DNA of 64,000 nt, taken from the NCBI RefSeq assembly GCF_030317035.1, contig NZ_JASZYK010000002.1, positions 124,001-188,000 on the forward strand, in the 5' to 3' direction. The first letter of the stretch is position 1; each line of letters begins with the position of its first letter. The position numbers were made by a program, and so were the translations under genes. This DNA is from Variovorax sp. J22G73. Lineage in GTDB: Bacteria > Pseudomonadota > Gammaproteobacteria > Burkholderiales > Burkholderiaceae_C. Shown in pieces: positions 15,948-24,279 of this stretch. The notes below the pieces were generated by a model. It worked only from the letters and a program-made list of their open reading frames with translations, did not search any database and was not told the DNA's origin.

Positions 15948-16826
15948 ATGGCGGAGGCATACGCACTGCATGAAGGCGCGTTCGGCACGGCGATCGTCCT
16001 GGAGTCGCGCGCCAACCTGGTGGCGCACGCGCATTCGGAATCGCAGCTGGCCTTCTGGCTCGGCGGCACGCATGCGGTCGCCCATGTGGGCAACGAGGTG
16101 GTGCCCTACGGCGAGAACGTGGCGCTGGGCGTCAACGCCTTCGAGGCGCACGACATGGTCATGGAGAGCACCGGCGGCTGCCTCTTCCTGGTGTTCATGA
16201 TCTCGCGCCAGTGGCTGGACGACCTGGGCAATGCCACCGGGCGCAGCTTCAGGTTTCCGTCGCCGCGCGTGCCCATCAACGCCGCGCTGCGCCGCTCGTG
16301 CTGGCGCGTGCTGGACCTGATCATTTCCGCGAGAGGCGCGCGCCCGGCCATCGACGACGAGGTGGAGCGGCTGCTGGAAACGGCGATAGCCACATCGACC
16401 GCTGGCGGCGTGGAGCCGCCAGTGAATGGAATCGCAGGGGTCGGCGGCGTCGGGGTCATGCTCGACCAGCGCCTGCGCAGTGCCATCGCCTACATGCGCG
16501 AGCACGTGTCCGAGATCACGACCATCGACGAGATCGCGGCCAAGGTGGGCTTGTCGCGCGGCCACTTCTTCGCGCTGTTTCGCGACCAGCTCAACACCAC
16601 GCCCCAGGTGTTCTGGAGCGGCGTGCGCGTGGAAGAAGCCATGCGGCGCGTGGCCGAAGGCAGCGCGCTGACCGACGTGGCGCTCGACCTGGGGTTTTCC
16701 GCGCCGGGCAATTTCTCGCGCTTCTTCAAGGAGCACACCGGCGTGTCGCCGTCGATCTTCAAGCGCGCGACGCGCGACCCTTCGCCGGTGACGGTCACGG
16801 GGATACCGAGGGAGCCGAGCGTCTAG
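15948..16826 (+). CDS. AraC-family transcriptional regulator
   Basis: A 292-residue regulator with an N-terminal cupin-like ligand-binding domain (residues about 8-130; AHAHSESQLAFWLGG) and a C-terminal double HTH (about 170-275; IDEIAAKVGLSRGHFFALFR, then LTDVALDLGFSAPGNFSRFF). The ATG is preceded by GGAGA at suitable spacing. Divergent orientation to the FAH/hydrolase/amidohydrolase operon strongly suggests that it activates that operon in response to the pathway substrate. A glycine/valine-rich linker (about 155-165) separates the domains. It converges with the D-threonine-aldolase gene with 24 bases between stops. Confidence 0.9.
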   Translation: MAEAYALHEGAFGTAIVLESRANLVAHAHSESQLAFWLGGTHAVAHVGNEVVPYGENVALGVNAFEAHDMVMESTGGCLFLVFMISRQWLDDLGNATGRSFRFPSPRVPINAALRRSCWRVLDLIISARGARPAIDDEVERLLETAIATSTAGGVEPPVNGIAGVGGVGVMLDQRLRSAIAYMREHVSEITTIDEIAAKVGLSRGHFFALFRDQLNTTPQVFWSGVRVEEAMRRVAEGSALTDVALDLGFSAPGNFSRFFKEHTGVSPSIFKRATRDPSPVTVTGIPREPSV

Positions 16827-16850
16827 TGTGCGTTGGGGCGGGCCTCGTGC

Positions 16851-18002
16851 TTACCAGCCGTGGAAGCGGTCCCACGTCTGCAACGCGCCGTCTTCCCCCA
16901 GCGCGTGGTATTCCGGAAACTGCGCCCCCGTCGCGCACGCATGGTTCGGCAACACGCGCAGCCGCGTGCCGATGGGAAAGCGCGCGGCAATGTCCGTGTC
17001 GGCCGTGCCTTCGCGCGACAAAATTCCGTGCTCCTGGTTCGCGCCGCTCAGCACATAGCCCTCGAGCACGGTGCCATCCACCGCGCACACCTGCCCATAG
17101 CCGAAGTCGCGCTTCTGCTTCTGCGTGCCCCGGTCGCGGCTCATGGCCATCCAGCCGGCATCGACGATGGCCCAGCCTTTCTCGACCTGGTGGCCGATGA
17201 CGGTGGTGAGCACGCTGAGCGCGATGTCGCTCTCGCTGCACACACCCACGTTGCGCATCACCAGGTCGAAGAACACGTACACGCCCGCCCGCACCTCGAT
17301 CACGCCTTCGAGCGACTGCGCCATCAACGCCGTGGGAGTGGAGCCGACGCTGACCACGGGGCACGGCAGGCCCGCATCGCGAACCCGCTGCGCGGCGTGC
17401 ACGCAGCCCGCGCGCTCCTGCTCGGCCATGGCGCGCAGGGCCTCGGGCGTGTCGAGCTCGTAGCTGGAGCCGGCGTGCGTCATCACGCCGCCCAGGCGCA
17501 TGCCGCCTTCGTGCAGCGTGCGCGCCACGTGCAGCAGCGCGTCTTCCTCGGGGCGGATGCCGGAGCGGTGGCCGTCGGTGTCGACCTCGATCAGCACGTC
17601 GAACACCTCGCCGTTCGCGCGGCCGAACTCGGCGATGGCGCGTGCCGACTCGGCGCCGTCCGTGATGATGACCAGCGCGCAGCCGCGCCGGCGCAGTTCC
17701 ATCGCATGTTGCAGCCGGTGCGGCGCCATGCCGACGGCGTACAGGATGTCGGTGAAGCCGTGCGCGAAGAACTGCTCGGCCTCTTTCAGCGTGGACACGG
17801 TGATGCCCTGCGCGCCCGCATCGCGCTGGGCCCTGGCCACGTCAATGCACTTGGTGGTCTTCACGTGCGGGCGAAAGCGCACGCCGAGCGCGTTCATGCG
17901 CTGCTGCATGCGCTCGATGTTGCGCTGCATGCGCGTGCGTTCGATGAGGGCTGCGGGCGTGTCCAGGGTGTCCAGGGTGTCGAGCGTGGCGAGTGTGTTC
18001 AT
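16851..18002 (-). CDS. D-threonine aldolase / D-serine dehydratase-like PLP enzyme
   Basis: A 383-residue fold-type III PLP enzyme of the DSD1/D-threonine aldolase family, cleaving D-3-hydroxy amino acids. PLP lysine is K48 in RPHVKTTK; GVMTHAGSSYE and VVSVGSTPTA contact the cofactor phosphate; the metal pair H354/C356 (NHACAT) is intact, as required for metal-dependent catalysis. The first 15 residues contain a threefold LDT repeat encoded by GTCCAGG-like tandem units (about 17960-17990), outside the fold. It lies 11 bases downstream of a HAD-family gene in an operon divergent from a LysR, so both are probably LysR-controlled. Which D-amino acid is used is unknown. Confidence 0.88.
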   Translation of the reverse strand: MNTLATLDTLDTLDTPAALIERTRMQRNIERMQQRMNALGVRFRPHVKTTKCIDVARAQRDAGAQGITVSTLKEAEQFFAHGFTDILYAVGMAPHRLQHAMELRRRGCALVIITDGAESARAIAEFGRANGEVFDVLIEVDTDGHRSGIRPEEDALLHVARTLHEGGMRLGGVMTHAGSSYELDTPEALRAMAEQERAGCVHAAQRVRDAGLPCPVVSVGSTPTALMAQSLEGVIEVRAGVYVFFDLVMRNVGVCSESDIALSVLTTVIGHQVEKGWAIVDAGWMAMSRDRGTQKQKRDFGYGQVCAVDGTVLEGYVLSGANQEHGILSREGTADTDIAARFPIGTRLRVLPNHACATGAQFPEYHALGEDGALQTWDRFHGW

Positions 18003-18013
18003 GGGGTTTCTCT

Positions 18014-18733
18014 TCAGGTGTTCAGGTCCGCGGCCCGTGGGCCGAACGATTGCAGCCACGGCAACGCCGGCGCGAGCGTGTCGCCCTGCAGCTCGGGCGG
18101 CGGCGCGCCCTGCGGCAGCGACAGGCCCACGCGGTTGTGCCAGAAGGTGCGCAGCCCGACCGACGAGGTGCCGAACATGTCGTAGCCCGAGCCGGCGACA
18201 AAGGCCGCATCCACCGCCTTCACGCCGAGCCGGTCGAGCGCCAATCGGTAGGGGCGCGGGTCGGGCTTGTAGAAGCCGGCCTCCTCCGACGTGACGACCA
18301 CGTCCCACTCGATGCCCAGCCGCGTCGCCGCCAGGTGGCCGAGCCGCTTCGAGCAGTTGGTGACCACGGCCAGCTTGCAATGCGGCTTCAGCGCCAGCAG
18401 CAGCTCGCGGGCGCCGTCCCACACGGGCAGCGTGTGCCACTGGGCTTCGAGCGCATCGGGGGCCGAGGCGGCCATGCCGGTGTTGCGCGCGGCGTCTTTC
18501 ACGAGCTGTTCGTAGGGCACGTAGGCGCCGCAGCCGTAGGTCAGGCGCAGGTACTCGGCGCGCCAGGCGCGGCCCTTGTCCTCGGCGCCGGCGGCGGTGT
18601 TCCACACGGTCCAGGAATCGATCAGCGCGGTGAGCAGGTCGAACAGCACGGCGCGCGGGTAGCGCGCGGAATCTTGCGGCGCTTCTTGCGGGCGGTCTTG
18701 TGGGCTGTCTTGCGGGGAAGTGGGTGTGTGCAT
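18014..18733 (-). CDS. HAD-superfamily hydrolase, haloacid-dehalogenase-like
   Basis: A 239-residue HAD hydrolase. Motif I is VLFDLLTALID: the nucleophilic Asp is present but the +2 Asp of phosphatases is Leu, as in dehalogenase-type members. Motif II VVTNCSK supplies the Thr, GFYKPDPRPY the Lys of motif III, and FVAGSGYDMFGTSSVG with FWHNR resembles the dehalogenase C-terminus. A substrate other than a phosphate ester is therefore likely. The N-terminus (residues 4-22) is an imperfect PQDS/PQDR/PQEA/PQDS repeat of no structural role. The ATG at 18733 is used; a GTG two codons upstream is possible. It is co-transcribed with the D-threonine-aldolase-like gene. Confidence 0.8.
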   Translation of the reverse strand: MHTPTSPQDSPQDRPQEAPQDSARYPRAVLFDLLTALIDSWTVWNTAAGAEDKGRAWRAEYLRLTYGCGAYVPYEQLVKDAARNTGMAASAPDALEAQWHTLPVWDGARELLLALKPHCKLAVVTNCSKRLGHLAATRLGIEWDVVVTSEEAGFYKPDPRPYRLALDRLGVKAVDAAFVAGSGYDMFGTSSVGLRTFWHNRVGLSLPQGAPPPELQGDTLAPALPWLQSFGPRAADLNT

Positions 18734-18805
18734 GGCCACGAACTCTACGTGCCAAGACCCCGCCTGTGCTTCAATTCCCGCTCATCAATCGTTAAGCACA
18801 CGTTA

Positions 18806-19771
18806 ATGATCCAGATCGAAGACATGCAACTCGCCGCCGCCCTGCTGCGCGAGCCTTCGCTGAGCGCCGCGGCCCGCGCGCTCGACGTGACGCCGCCGGC
18901 CCTGTCGATGCGCCTGCGCAAGCTGGAGGCCACGCTGGGCCTGTCGCTGGCCACGCGCACATCGCGCCGGCTGGCCCTCACGCCCGAGGGCGAACGCTTC
19001 GCGCGCGAAGCCGCCGCGCTGCTCGGGCAGATCGAGGGGCTGCGCGAATCGATGCAGCGCGACGACCAACGGCTCACGGGCACCTTGCGCATCGCCGCGC
19101 CCTTCGGCTACGGTCGCCAGTACATCGCGCCGATGCTGGTGCGCTTCGCCCGCCTGCACCCCGGCCTGCACATGCAGCTGGACCTGCGCGAAACGCCCTG
19201 GCCCGACCGGCACGACGCCGACGCGGTGATCCACATCGGCGCGGTGCGCGACTCGTCGTGGGTGGCGCGGACGCTGAGCGACAACGAGCGCTGGCTGTGC
19301 GCCAGCCCCGACTACCTGCGCCTGCGCGGCACGCCCCGCCTGCCGCGCGACGTGATGGCACACGACTGCATCTGCATTCGGGAGAACGACGAAGACGTGA
19401 CGCTGTGGCACCTGCGGCCCGCGAAGACGGGTGCATCACTTCGAACTCGTCCGGCGAAGACGGGCGCGGCACTTCGAACCCGGCCGATGAAGGCCACCAC
19501 CCGCGAAACCCTGCGCATCAGCCCCGCCTACGTGACCAACGACGGCGCCGTGGCCCGCCAGTGGGCCGAGCAAGGCATGGGCCTGGTGCTGCGCTCGCAA
19601 TGGGACGCGGCCGAGGCCGTGGCGCGCGGCACGCTGGTGCGCGTGCTGCCCGACTGGCAGTTCGACAGCGCCCCGGTCACGCTGCTGGTGCCCAGCCGCA
19701 AGGGCCGCACGGCGCGCGTGCAGGCCATCGTCGCCTTCCTGGTCGAGAGCTTCGGCGCCGCGGGAAAGTAG
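18806..19771 (+). CDS. LysR-family regulator with internal 33-base duplication
   Basis: A 321-residue LysR regulator. The winged HTH occupies residues about 3-62 (MQLAAALLREPSLSAAARAL, then VTPPALSMRLRKLE), and the periplasmic-binding-like effector domain about 88-315. Divergent transcription from the HAD/D-threonine-aldolase operon across a 72-base gap makes these its likely targets; the AT-rich spacer contains CGTTAAGCACACGTTAATG over the start. Residues about 204-225 hold two tandem copies of an 11-residue unit (RPAKTGASLRT / RPAKTGAALRT) plus a partial third, an insertion not expected in the family. It may sit on a surface loop, or may impair ligand binding. Confidence 0.88.
   Translation: MIQIEDMQLAAALLREPSLSAAARALDVTPPALSMRLRKLEATLGLSLATRTSRRLALTPEGERFAREAAALLGQIEGLRESMQRDDQRLTGTLRIAAPFGYGRQYIAPMLVRFARLHPGLHMQLDLRETPWPDRHDADAVIHIGAVRDSSWVARTLSDNERWLCASPDYLRLRGTPRLPRDVMAHDCICIRENDEDVTLWHLRPAKTGASLRTRPAKTGAALRTRPMKATTRETLRISPAYVTNDGAVARQWAEQGMGLVLRSQWDAAEAVARGTLVRVLPDWQFDSAPVTLLVPSRKGRTARVQAIVAFLVESFGAAGK
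19415..19480 (+). repeat. Two tandem 33-base units inside the LysR gene
   Basis: Units at 19415-19447 and 19448-19480 encode RPAKTGASLRT and RPAKTGAALRT. The next residues, RPMKA, start a decayed third unit. The repeat keeps frame and adds 11 or 22 residues to the effector domain. Differences between the copies are mostly at third codon positions, so the duplication is not brand new. Confidence 0.85.
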
Positions 19772-19804
19772 CTGCGCGCATATCCATAGCCGCATTCATT
19801 CGTT

Positions 19805-19829
19805 GTTGGCGCCGGGGGCGCGCGCCAAC
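19805..19829. terminator. GC-rich hairpin between LysR and ABC importer genes
   Basis: GTTGGCGC (19805-19812) pairs with GCGCCAAC (19822-19829) around a 9-base loop. No T-run follows, so this is either a weak terminator for the LysR gene or a regulatory hairpin in the leader of the transporter mRNA, which starts at 19867. Confidence 0.4.
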
Positions 19830-19866
19830 ACTCCGGGCTTCCAAACATTCCGGTGGAGAAGCTCCG

Positions 19867-20883
19867 ATGAACGTTCCTCTCGATCACTTGCCGCCCTCGC
19901 GCCGCAGCGTGCTGCAGGCCGGCGCCGCCGCCGCCGTGGTCGGCTCCGCGGCCCTGCTGGGTGCCTCGGCCTGGTCACAGCCGCGCAAGCTCACCTTCGC
20001 CTGGAGCCAGGCCGGCTTCTGCCTGGCGCCGGTGCCGGTGGCGCTGGAGCGCGGCTTCTTCGAGAAGAACGGGCTCGACGTCGACCTGCTGAACTGGGCC
20101 GGCTCGTCGGACCAGATGCTCGAGGCGCTGGCCACAGGCAAGGCCGACGTGGGCGTGGGCCTGATCCACCGCTGGGTGAAGCCGCTGGAAGCGGGCTTCG
20201 ACGTGAAGGTGGTGGGCAGCGTGCACGGCGGCTGCCTGCGGCTCATCGGCGCCAAGGCGGCGGGCGTCACGTCGAACGTGGCGAGCCTGAAGGGCAAGAC
20301 CATCGGCGTGTCCGACCAGAACAGCCCGGCGCGCCAGTTCTACGCCATTCACCTGGCCAAGAAGGGCATCGACATCGACAAGGACGTCGACTGGCGCGTG
20401 TACCCCGCCGACCTGCTCGACGTGGCCGTGAAAAAGGGCGAGGTGCAGGTGATTGCCGACGGCGACCCGAACGTGTTCCTCATCGAGAAGCGCAACCCGG
20501 GCGTGTTCGTCGAGCTCGCCAACAGCGCGAAGGGCGAATACGCCGAGCGGCTGTGCTGCATCGTGGGCGCGCGCGGCGAGTTCGCGCGCAACGACAAGCC
20601 GCGCGCCGCCGCCGTGGTGCGCGCGCTGGCGCAGGCGTCTGACTACGTGTCGGAAAACCCGAACGAGGCCGCCAGGATCTATTCCAAGTACGCACCCAAG
20701 GTGCCGCTCGAAGACCTGCAGAAGCTGCTCGCCGAGCTCACCTACAAGCACCACCCGGCGGGCAAGGCGCTGCGCAACGAAGTGGAAGCCTTTGCCACCG
20801 ACTTCCGCAACGCCGGCATCCTGAAGAAGAGCACCGACGTGACCCGCTTCGCGAACCAGGTTTCGCTGGACGTGCTCGCATGA
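19867..20883 (+). CDS. NitT/TauT-type ABC importer, substrate-binding protein
   Basis: A 338-residue periplasmic binding protein of the SsuA/TauA/NrtA class (sulfonates, taurine, nitrate, pyrimidine precursors and similar). The N-terminus SRRSVLQAGAAAAVV is Tat-like (twin Arg at residues 12-13), with cleavage expected after ASAWSQ. The mature protein begins KLTFAWSQAGFCLAPVPVAL, followed by ARQFYAIHLAKKGI and a typical two-lobe pattern. The stop overlaps the permease start (ATGA at 20880-20883). It heads a four-gene operon ending in a cytochrome c. The substrate is not deducible; the cytochrome hints at an oxidisable compound. Confidence 0.88.
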   Translation: MNVPLDHLPPSRRSVLQAGAAAAVVGSAALLGASAWSQPRKLTFAWSQAGFCLAPVPVALERGFFEKNGLDVDLLNWAGSSDQMLEALATGKADVGVGLIHRWVKPLEAGFDVKVVGSVHGGCLRLIGAKAAGVTSNVASLKGKTIGVSDQNSPARQFYAIHLAKKGIDIDKDVDWRVYPADLLDVAVKKGEVQVIADGDPNVFLIEKRNPGVFVELANSAKGEYAERLCCIVGARGEFARNDKPRAAAVVRALAQASDYVSENPNEAARIYSKYAPKVPLEDLQKLLAELTYKHHPAGKALRNEVEAFATDFRNAGILKKSTDVTRFANQVSLDVLA

Positions 20884-21980
20884 CGACCGCCGAACAACTC
20901 CTGGACGCGCCGCTGGGCCGGCACGGCGATGCGCCTGCTGCACAGCGTGCGCAACGCGCGCCCGTTGCGGCAACGAAAGCTGCAGACACCGTCCTGCTGC
21001 GCCCCGCCGCCCCCGTCGCTCCCACGGGCCTCTGGGCCACCGGCCTGCTGGCCGCCGCCGCCTGGTTCGCGCTCGGCCTGCTCACGTTGCTGTGGCCGAA
21101 CAAGTCGGTGGGCTTCAGCGACTGGGCCTTCACCGACGAGTTCGGCATTGCCACGCTGGTGGTGGCCGCCGTGCTGTTGGCCATCGGCCTGCTCGGCTCG
21201 CGCGCGGGCAAGCTCACGCAAACGCTGCGCCCGGCCGGCCAATGGCTGGTGGCGCTGGCCGTGGTGTTCGCCGTGTGGGAGGCCGCCACGGCCAAGCTCG
21301 GCGTGCTGCCCTCCCCCTTCTTCGCGCCGCCGCAAAGCCTGATCGACGTGGTGAACGAAGACTGGCAGCGCCTGGGCCTGTCGACCGCGTACTCGCTGCG
21401 CCTGCTGGCCAACGGCTTCGTGCTGGGGGCGCTGGTGGGTTTCGTCACGGGCGTGCTGATCGGCTGGTCGCGCATCGCGGGGTACTGGGTGCATCCACTG
21501 CTGCGCTTCCTGGGGCCGGTGCCCGCGTCGGCGCTGCTGCCGCTGGCCTTCTTCTTCGCGCCTTCGAGCTACGTGGCGGCGGTGTTCCTGGTGGCGCTGG
21601 CCACCTTCTTCCCGGTGGCGGTGCTCACCTGGTCGGGCGTGGCCTCGGTCAACAAGAGCTACTACGACGTGGCGCGCACGCTGGGCGCGTCGGAGCGCTT
21701 CCTGGTGCTGCGCGTGGCCATTCCGGCCGCGCTGCCGCAGGTGTTCGTGGGCCTGTTCATGGGCCTGGGCGCGTCGTTCTCGGTGCTGATCACGGCCGAG
21801 ATGATGGGCGTGAAGGCCGGGCTGGGCTGGTACCTGCAGTGGGCGCAGGGCTGGGCCGCCTACGCCAACATGTACGCGGCGCTGTTCGTCATGGCCGCGC
21901 TGTGCTCGGGCCTGATCACGTTGCTGTTCAAGGTGCGCGACCGCGTGCTGTCGTGGCAGAAAGGAACCGTCAAATGGTGA
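20880..21980 (+). CDS. ABC importer permease (SsuC/TauC-like)
   Basis: A 366-residue inner-membrane permease. An unusually long N-terminal region (residues 1-120) holds an Ala-rich cytosolic segment and two extra hydrophobic helices (about 48-72 and 90-107) before the canonical domain. That domain includes LRLLANGFVLGALVGF, and the EAA loop that contacts the ATPase is seen as YYDVARTLGASERFLVLRVA (about 261-280). It is coupled on both sides: ATGA with the binding protein and a 7-base overlap with the ATPase. About 8 membrane segments in total. It probably forms a homodimer pore. Confidence 0.88.
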   Translation: MTTAEQLLDAPLGRHGDAPAAQRAQRAPVAATKAADTVLLRPAAPVAPTGLWATGLLAAAAWFALGLLTLLWPNKSVGFSDWAFTDEFGIATLVVAAVLLAIGLLGSRAGKLTQTLRPAGQWLVALAVVFAVWEAATAKLGVLPSPFFAPPQSLIDVVNEDWQRLGLSTAYSLRLLANGFVLGALVGFVTGVLIGWSRIAGYWVHPLLRFLGPVPASALLPLAFFFAPSSYVAAVFLVALATFFPVAVLTWSGVASVNKSYYDVARTLGASERFLVLRVAIPAALPQVFVGLFMGLGASFSVLITAEMMGVKAGLGWYLQWAQGWAAYANMYAALFVMAALCSGLITLLFKVRDRVLSWQKGTVKW

Positions 21981-22825
21981 ACGCCGTGCTTCCCCTAGCG
22001 CCTGCGCCGACCGACGCTGCAGCCACCGCAGCCACCGCAGCCACCGTGACAGCTGCGGCAACGAAGACCAAGGGCGCGCACATCGATATCCGTGGCGTCA
22101 GCCACTGGTTCGAGGTGTCCGGCGGCGTGCTGCAGGTGCTCGACGGCATCGACCTGCAGGTGCAGCCCGGCGAGTTCGTGGCGCTGCTGGGGCCCAGCGG
22201 CTGCGGCAAGTCGACGCTGCTGCGGCTGGTGGCCGGGCTGGAGCCCGCCACCACCGGCACCATCACGCAAGACGGCCAGGCCATCACCCGGCCCGACCCG
22301 TCGCGCATCGTCGTGTTCCAGGACCCGACGCTCTACCCCTGGCGCAGCGTGTGGGACAACGTGGCGCTGGGCCTGCAGGCGCGCGGCGTGCTGAAGGAGC
22401 AGCGCGGCCGTGTCGACGAGGCGCTCAAGCTCGTGGGCCTGACCGATTTTGCGAAAGCCTTTCCGCACCACCTCTCGGGCGGCATGGCGCAGCGCGTGGC
22501 GCTGGCGCGCGCGCTCGTCAACGACCCGCAGCTGCTGGTGCTCGACGAGCCGCTGGGCAAGCTCGATTCGCTCACGCGCATCGCCATGCAGAGCGAGCTC
22601 GTCAACCTGTGGCAGCGCGCGGGCTTCTCCGCCCTGCTGGTCACGCACGACGTGGAAGAGGCGCTGTTCCTGGCCAACCGCGTGATCGTGCTGAGCGACC
22701 GGCCGGCGCGCATCGCGGCGGAAATCGTGGTCGACCTGCCCTACCCGCGCCACCGCGGCGACGCCCGACTGGCCGAGCTGCGGCACGAGGCGCTGAAGCA
22801 CCTCGGGCTCGACGCCACCTGGTGA
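21974..22825 (+). CDS. ABC importer ATP-binding protein (SsuB/TauB-like)
   Basis: A 283-residue ATPase driving import. Walker A is GPSGCGKST (about residues 74-82), Q-loop VVFQDPTLYPW, signature LSGGMAQRVALARAL, Walker B LLVLDEPLGKLDS and H-loop LVTHDVEEAL, all intact. The first 35 residues are a low-complexity Ala/Thr extension encoded by repeated GCAGCCACC units (22018-22045), not needed for function. The ATG lies inside the permease gene. The C-terminus is the typical DLPYPRHRGD region of nitrate/sulfonate importers. One base separates its stop from the cytochrome c gene. Confidence 0.92.
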   Translation: MVNAVLPLAPAPTDAAATAATAATVTAAATKTKGAHIDIRGVSHWFEVSGGVLQVLDGIDLQVQPGEFVALLGPSGCGKSTLLRLVAGLEPATTGTITQDGQAITRPDPSRIVVFQDPTLYPWRSVWDNVALGLQARGVLKEQRGRVDEALKLVGLTDFAKAFPHHLSGGMAQRVALARALVNDPQLLVLDEPLGKLDSLTRIAMQSELVNLWQRAGFSALLVTHDVEEALFLANRVIVLSDRPARIAAEIVVDLPYPRHRGDARLAELRHEALKHLGLDATW

Positions 22826-22826
22826 C

Positions 22827-24008
22827 ATGGGCAGCGTTCCCGAGGCCGATTGGCTCAACCTGCTGATCGGCCTGCTGCAGGGGGCGCAACTGCAACTGCT
22901 GCGCGTGCTCGATGCGCTGGGGCTGGTGGTGCAGGCGCACGGCCAGCCGGCGTGGCCGTGGGACCACCGGCTGTCGGGCGAGAACCTGCTGATCGACCTG
23001 GGCCAGGCGAGGCGCCTCGGGCTGACGGTGGTGGTGCTTGCCGTCGCATTCGTCGTGCTGCTGCTGGCCCTGCTGTGGCGCCGCCGCCGGCCGTGGCTGG
23101 TGGCGCTGACCACGCTGCTGGCGGTGCTCGCGCCCTGGCCCGAGGCCAACGTGGTGCTGGTGCCGGCTTACCCGACCAGCTTCCAGCAATCGCCCACGGG
23201 CTTCACCGCCGCCAGCATCGACCGCGGGCGCGTGCTGTATGCCGCCCAGTGCGTGGCCTGCCACGGCACCGACGGCAAGGGCCAGGGCCCGCTGGCCGCC
23301 GCGCAGCCCGTGTGGCCGCCCAACCTTGCCGGCCCGCTGCTGTGGCGGCGCGCCGATGGCGACGTGCTGTGGCACGTGCTGAACGGCGTGCGCGACCGGC
23401 GCGGCGCCGTCACCATGCCCGGCTTCGGCGCCGCGCTGCGCGACGAAGACGCCTGGGCGCTCATCGATTTCATGAAGGCCCAGGGCGCGGGAGAAAGCCT
23501 GCGCGCGGCCGGCCTGTGGACCCAGCCCATCGCGCCGCCCGACATGGCCGTGCAATGCAAGGGCAAGCCGCGGCGCATGCTGAGCAGCTGGCGCGGGCAG
23601 CGCCTGCGCATCGTGGCGGCCGGTGGCGGGCAACCCCTGCTGGAAGACCCGCGCATGGTCACGGTGTTTCTGAAGCCGAACGCGCAGGCTGGCGATGCCC
23701 AGCCCGGCAATGCTCAAACCGGTGATTGCGTGGCCGACGCGCTCACCGCATGGTCGGCCTTCTCGCTCATCGCCGCGACCGACCAGCTCGCGGGCACACA
23801 GCTCATCGTCGACCGCGACGGCTGGCTGCGCGCGCGCGGCGAGCCCGGCAAGAACGAATGGAGCGACGACGACCTGCTGTGCCGCACCGACTCGCCCGCG
23901 CGCGCCGGTTCAAAACCCCTGCCCCTGCCGCCCGATGGACTCGGCGCCCTCATCGCCCGCATGGACGCCGAGCCGGTGCGCTTCGTCAAGGGCGGCTTCG
24001 TGCACTAG
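22827..24008 (+). CDS. Membrane-anchored monohaem cytochrome c
   Basis: A 393-residue protein. After an N-terminal region with a weak hydrophobic stretch, two membrane segments (about 62-83 and 88-103) anchor a periplasmic cytochrome c domain: the single haem motif is CVACHG (C142, C145, H146), and the axial methionine is probably M197 in TMPGFG. Residues about 240-393 form an extra domain of unknown function with cysteines at CKGK and LCRTDS. It begins one base after the importer ATPase stop, so it is part of the same operon. It probably passes electrons from a periplasmic oxidation of the imported compound to the respiratory chain. No dehydrogenase is adjacent. The pairing with an ABC importer is unusual. 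Confidence 0.8.
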   Translation: MGSVPEADWLNLLIGLLQGAQLQLLRVLDALGLVVQAHGQPAWPWDHRLSGENLLIDLGQARRLGLTVVVLAVAFVVLLLALLWRRRRPWLVALTTLLAVLAPWPEANVVLVPAYPTSFQQSPTGFTAASIDRGRVLYAAQCVACHGTDGKGQGPLAAAQPVWPPNLAGPLLWRRADGDVLWHVLNGVRDRRGAVTMPGFGAALRDEDAWALIDFMKAQGAGESLRAAGLWTQPIAPPDMAVQCKGKPRRMLSSWRGQRLRIVAAGGGQPLLEDPRMVTVFLKPNAQAGDAQPGNAQTGDCVADALTAWSAFSLIAATDQLAGTQLIVDRDGWLRARGEPGKNEWSDDDLLCRTDSPARAGSKPLPLPPDGLGALIARMDAEPVRFVKGGFVH

Positions 24009-24072
24009 CGCAACAGGACTACGATGTTTTTGCCTGCCGCCTTTTTTCAACCACCCTGAAGGAGACGCTCCC

Positions 24073-24279
24073 ATGTCCAACCACGTCTACAAGACCCTCG
24101 AGCTCACCGGCTCGTCGCCCATCGGCATCGAAGACGCCGTGCAGACCGCCATCGCCAAGGCGCACGAAACGGTGCGCAACATCCAGTGGTTCACCGTGAC
24201 CGAAACGCGCGGCCATGTGGTCGAGGGCAAGGTGGCGCACTGGCAGGTGTCGCTGAAGATCGGGTTCACGCTGGAGTGA
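24073..24279 (+). CDS. Dodecin flavin-binding protein
   Basis: A 68-residue dodecin, a dodecameric flavin storage/buffering protein. The sequence begins [15 protein letters not shown] and carries the flavin-stacking tryptophan in [12 protein letters not shown] with the following Glu/Thr pattern and C-terminal [12 protein letters not shown], matching the family's usual 65-70 residues. An AAGGAGACG ribosome-binding site lies about 7 bases before the ATG. It follows the cytochrome gene by 64 bases and overlaps the convergent LysR stop by 14 bases. Several flavin-using enzymes nearby (25.8 kb, 35-39 kb) make flavin buffering relevant. Confidence 0.93.
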   Translation: MSNHVYKTLELTGSSPIGIEDAVQTAIAKAHETVRNIQWFTVTETRGHVVEGKVAHWQVSLKIGFTLE

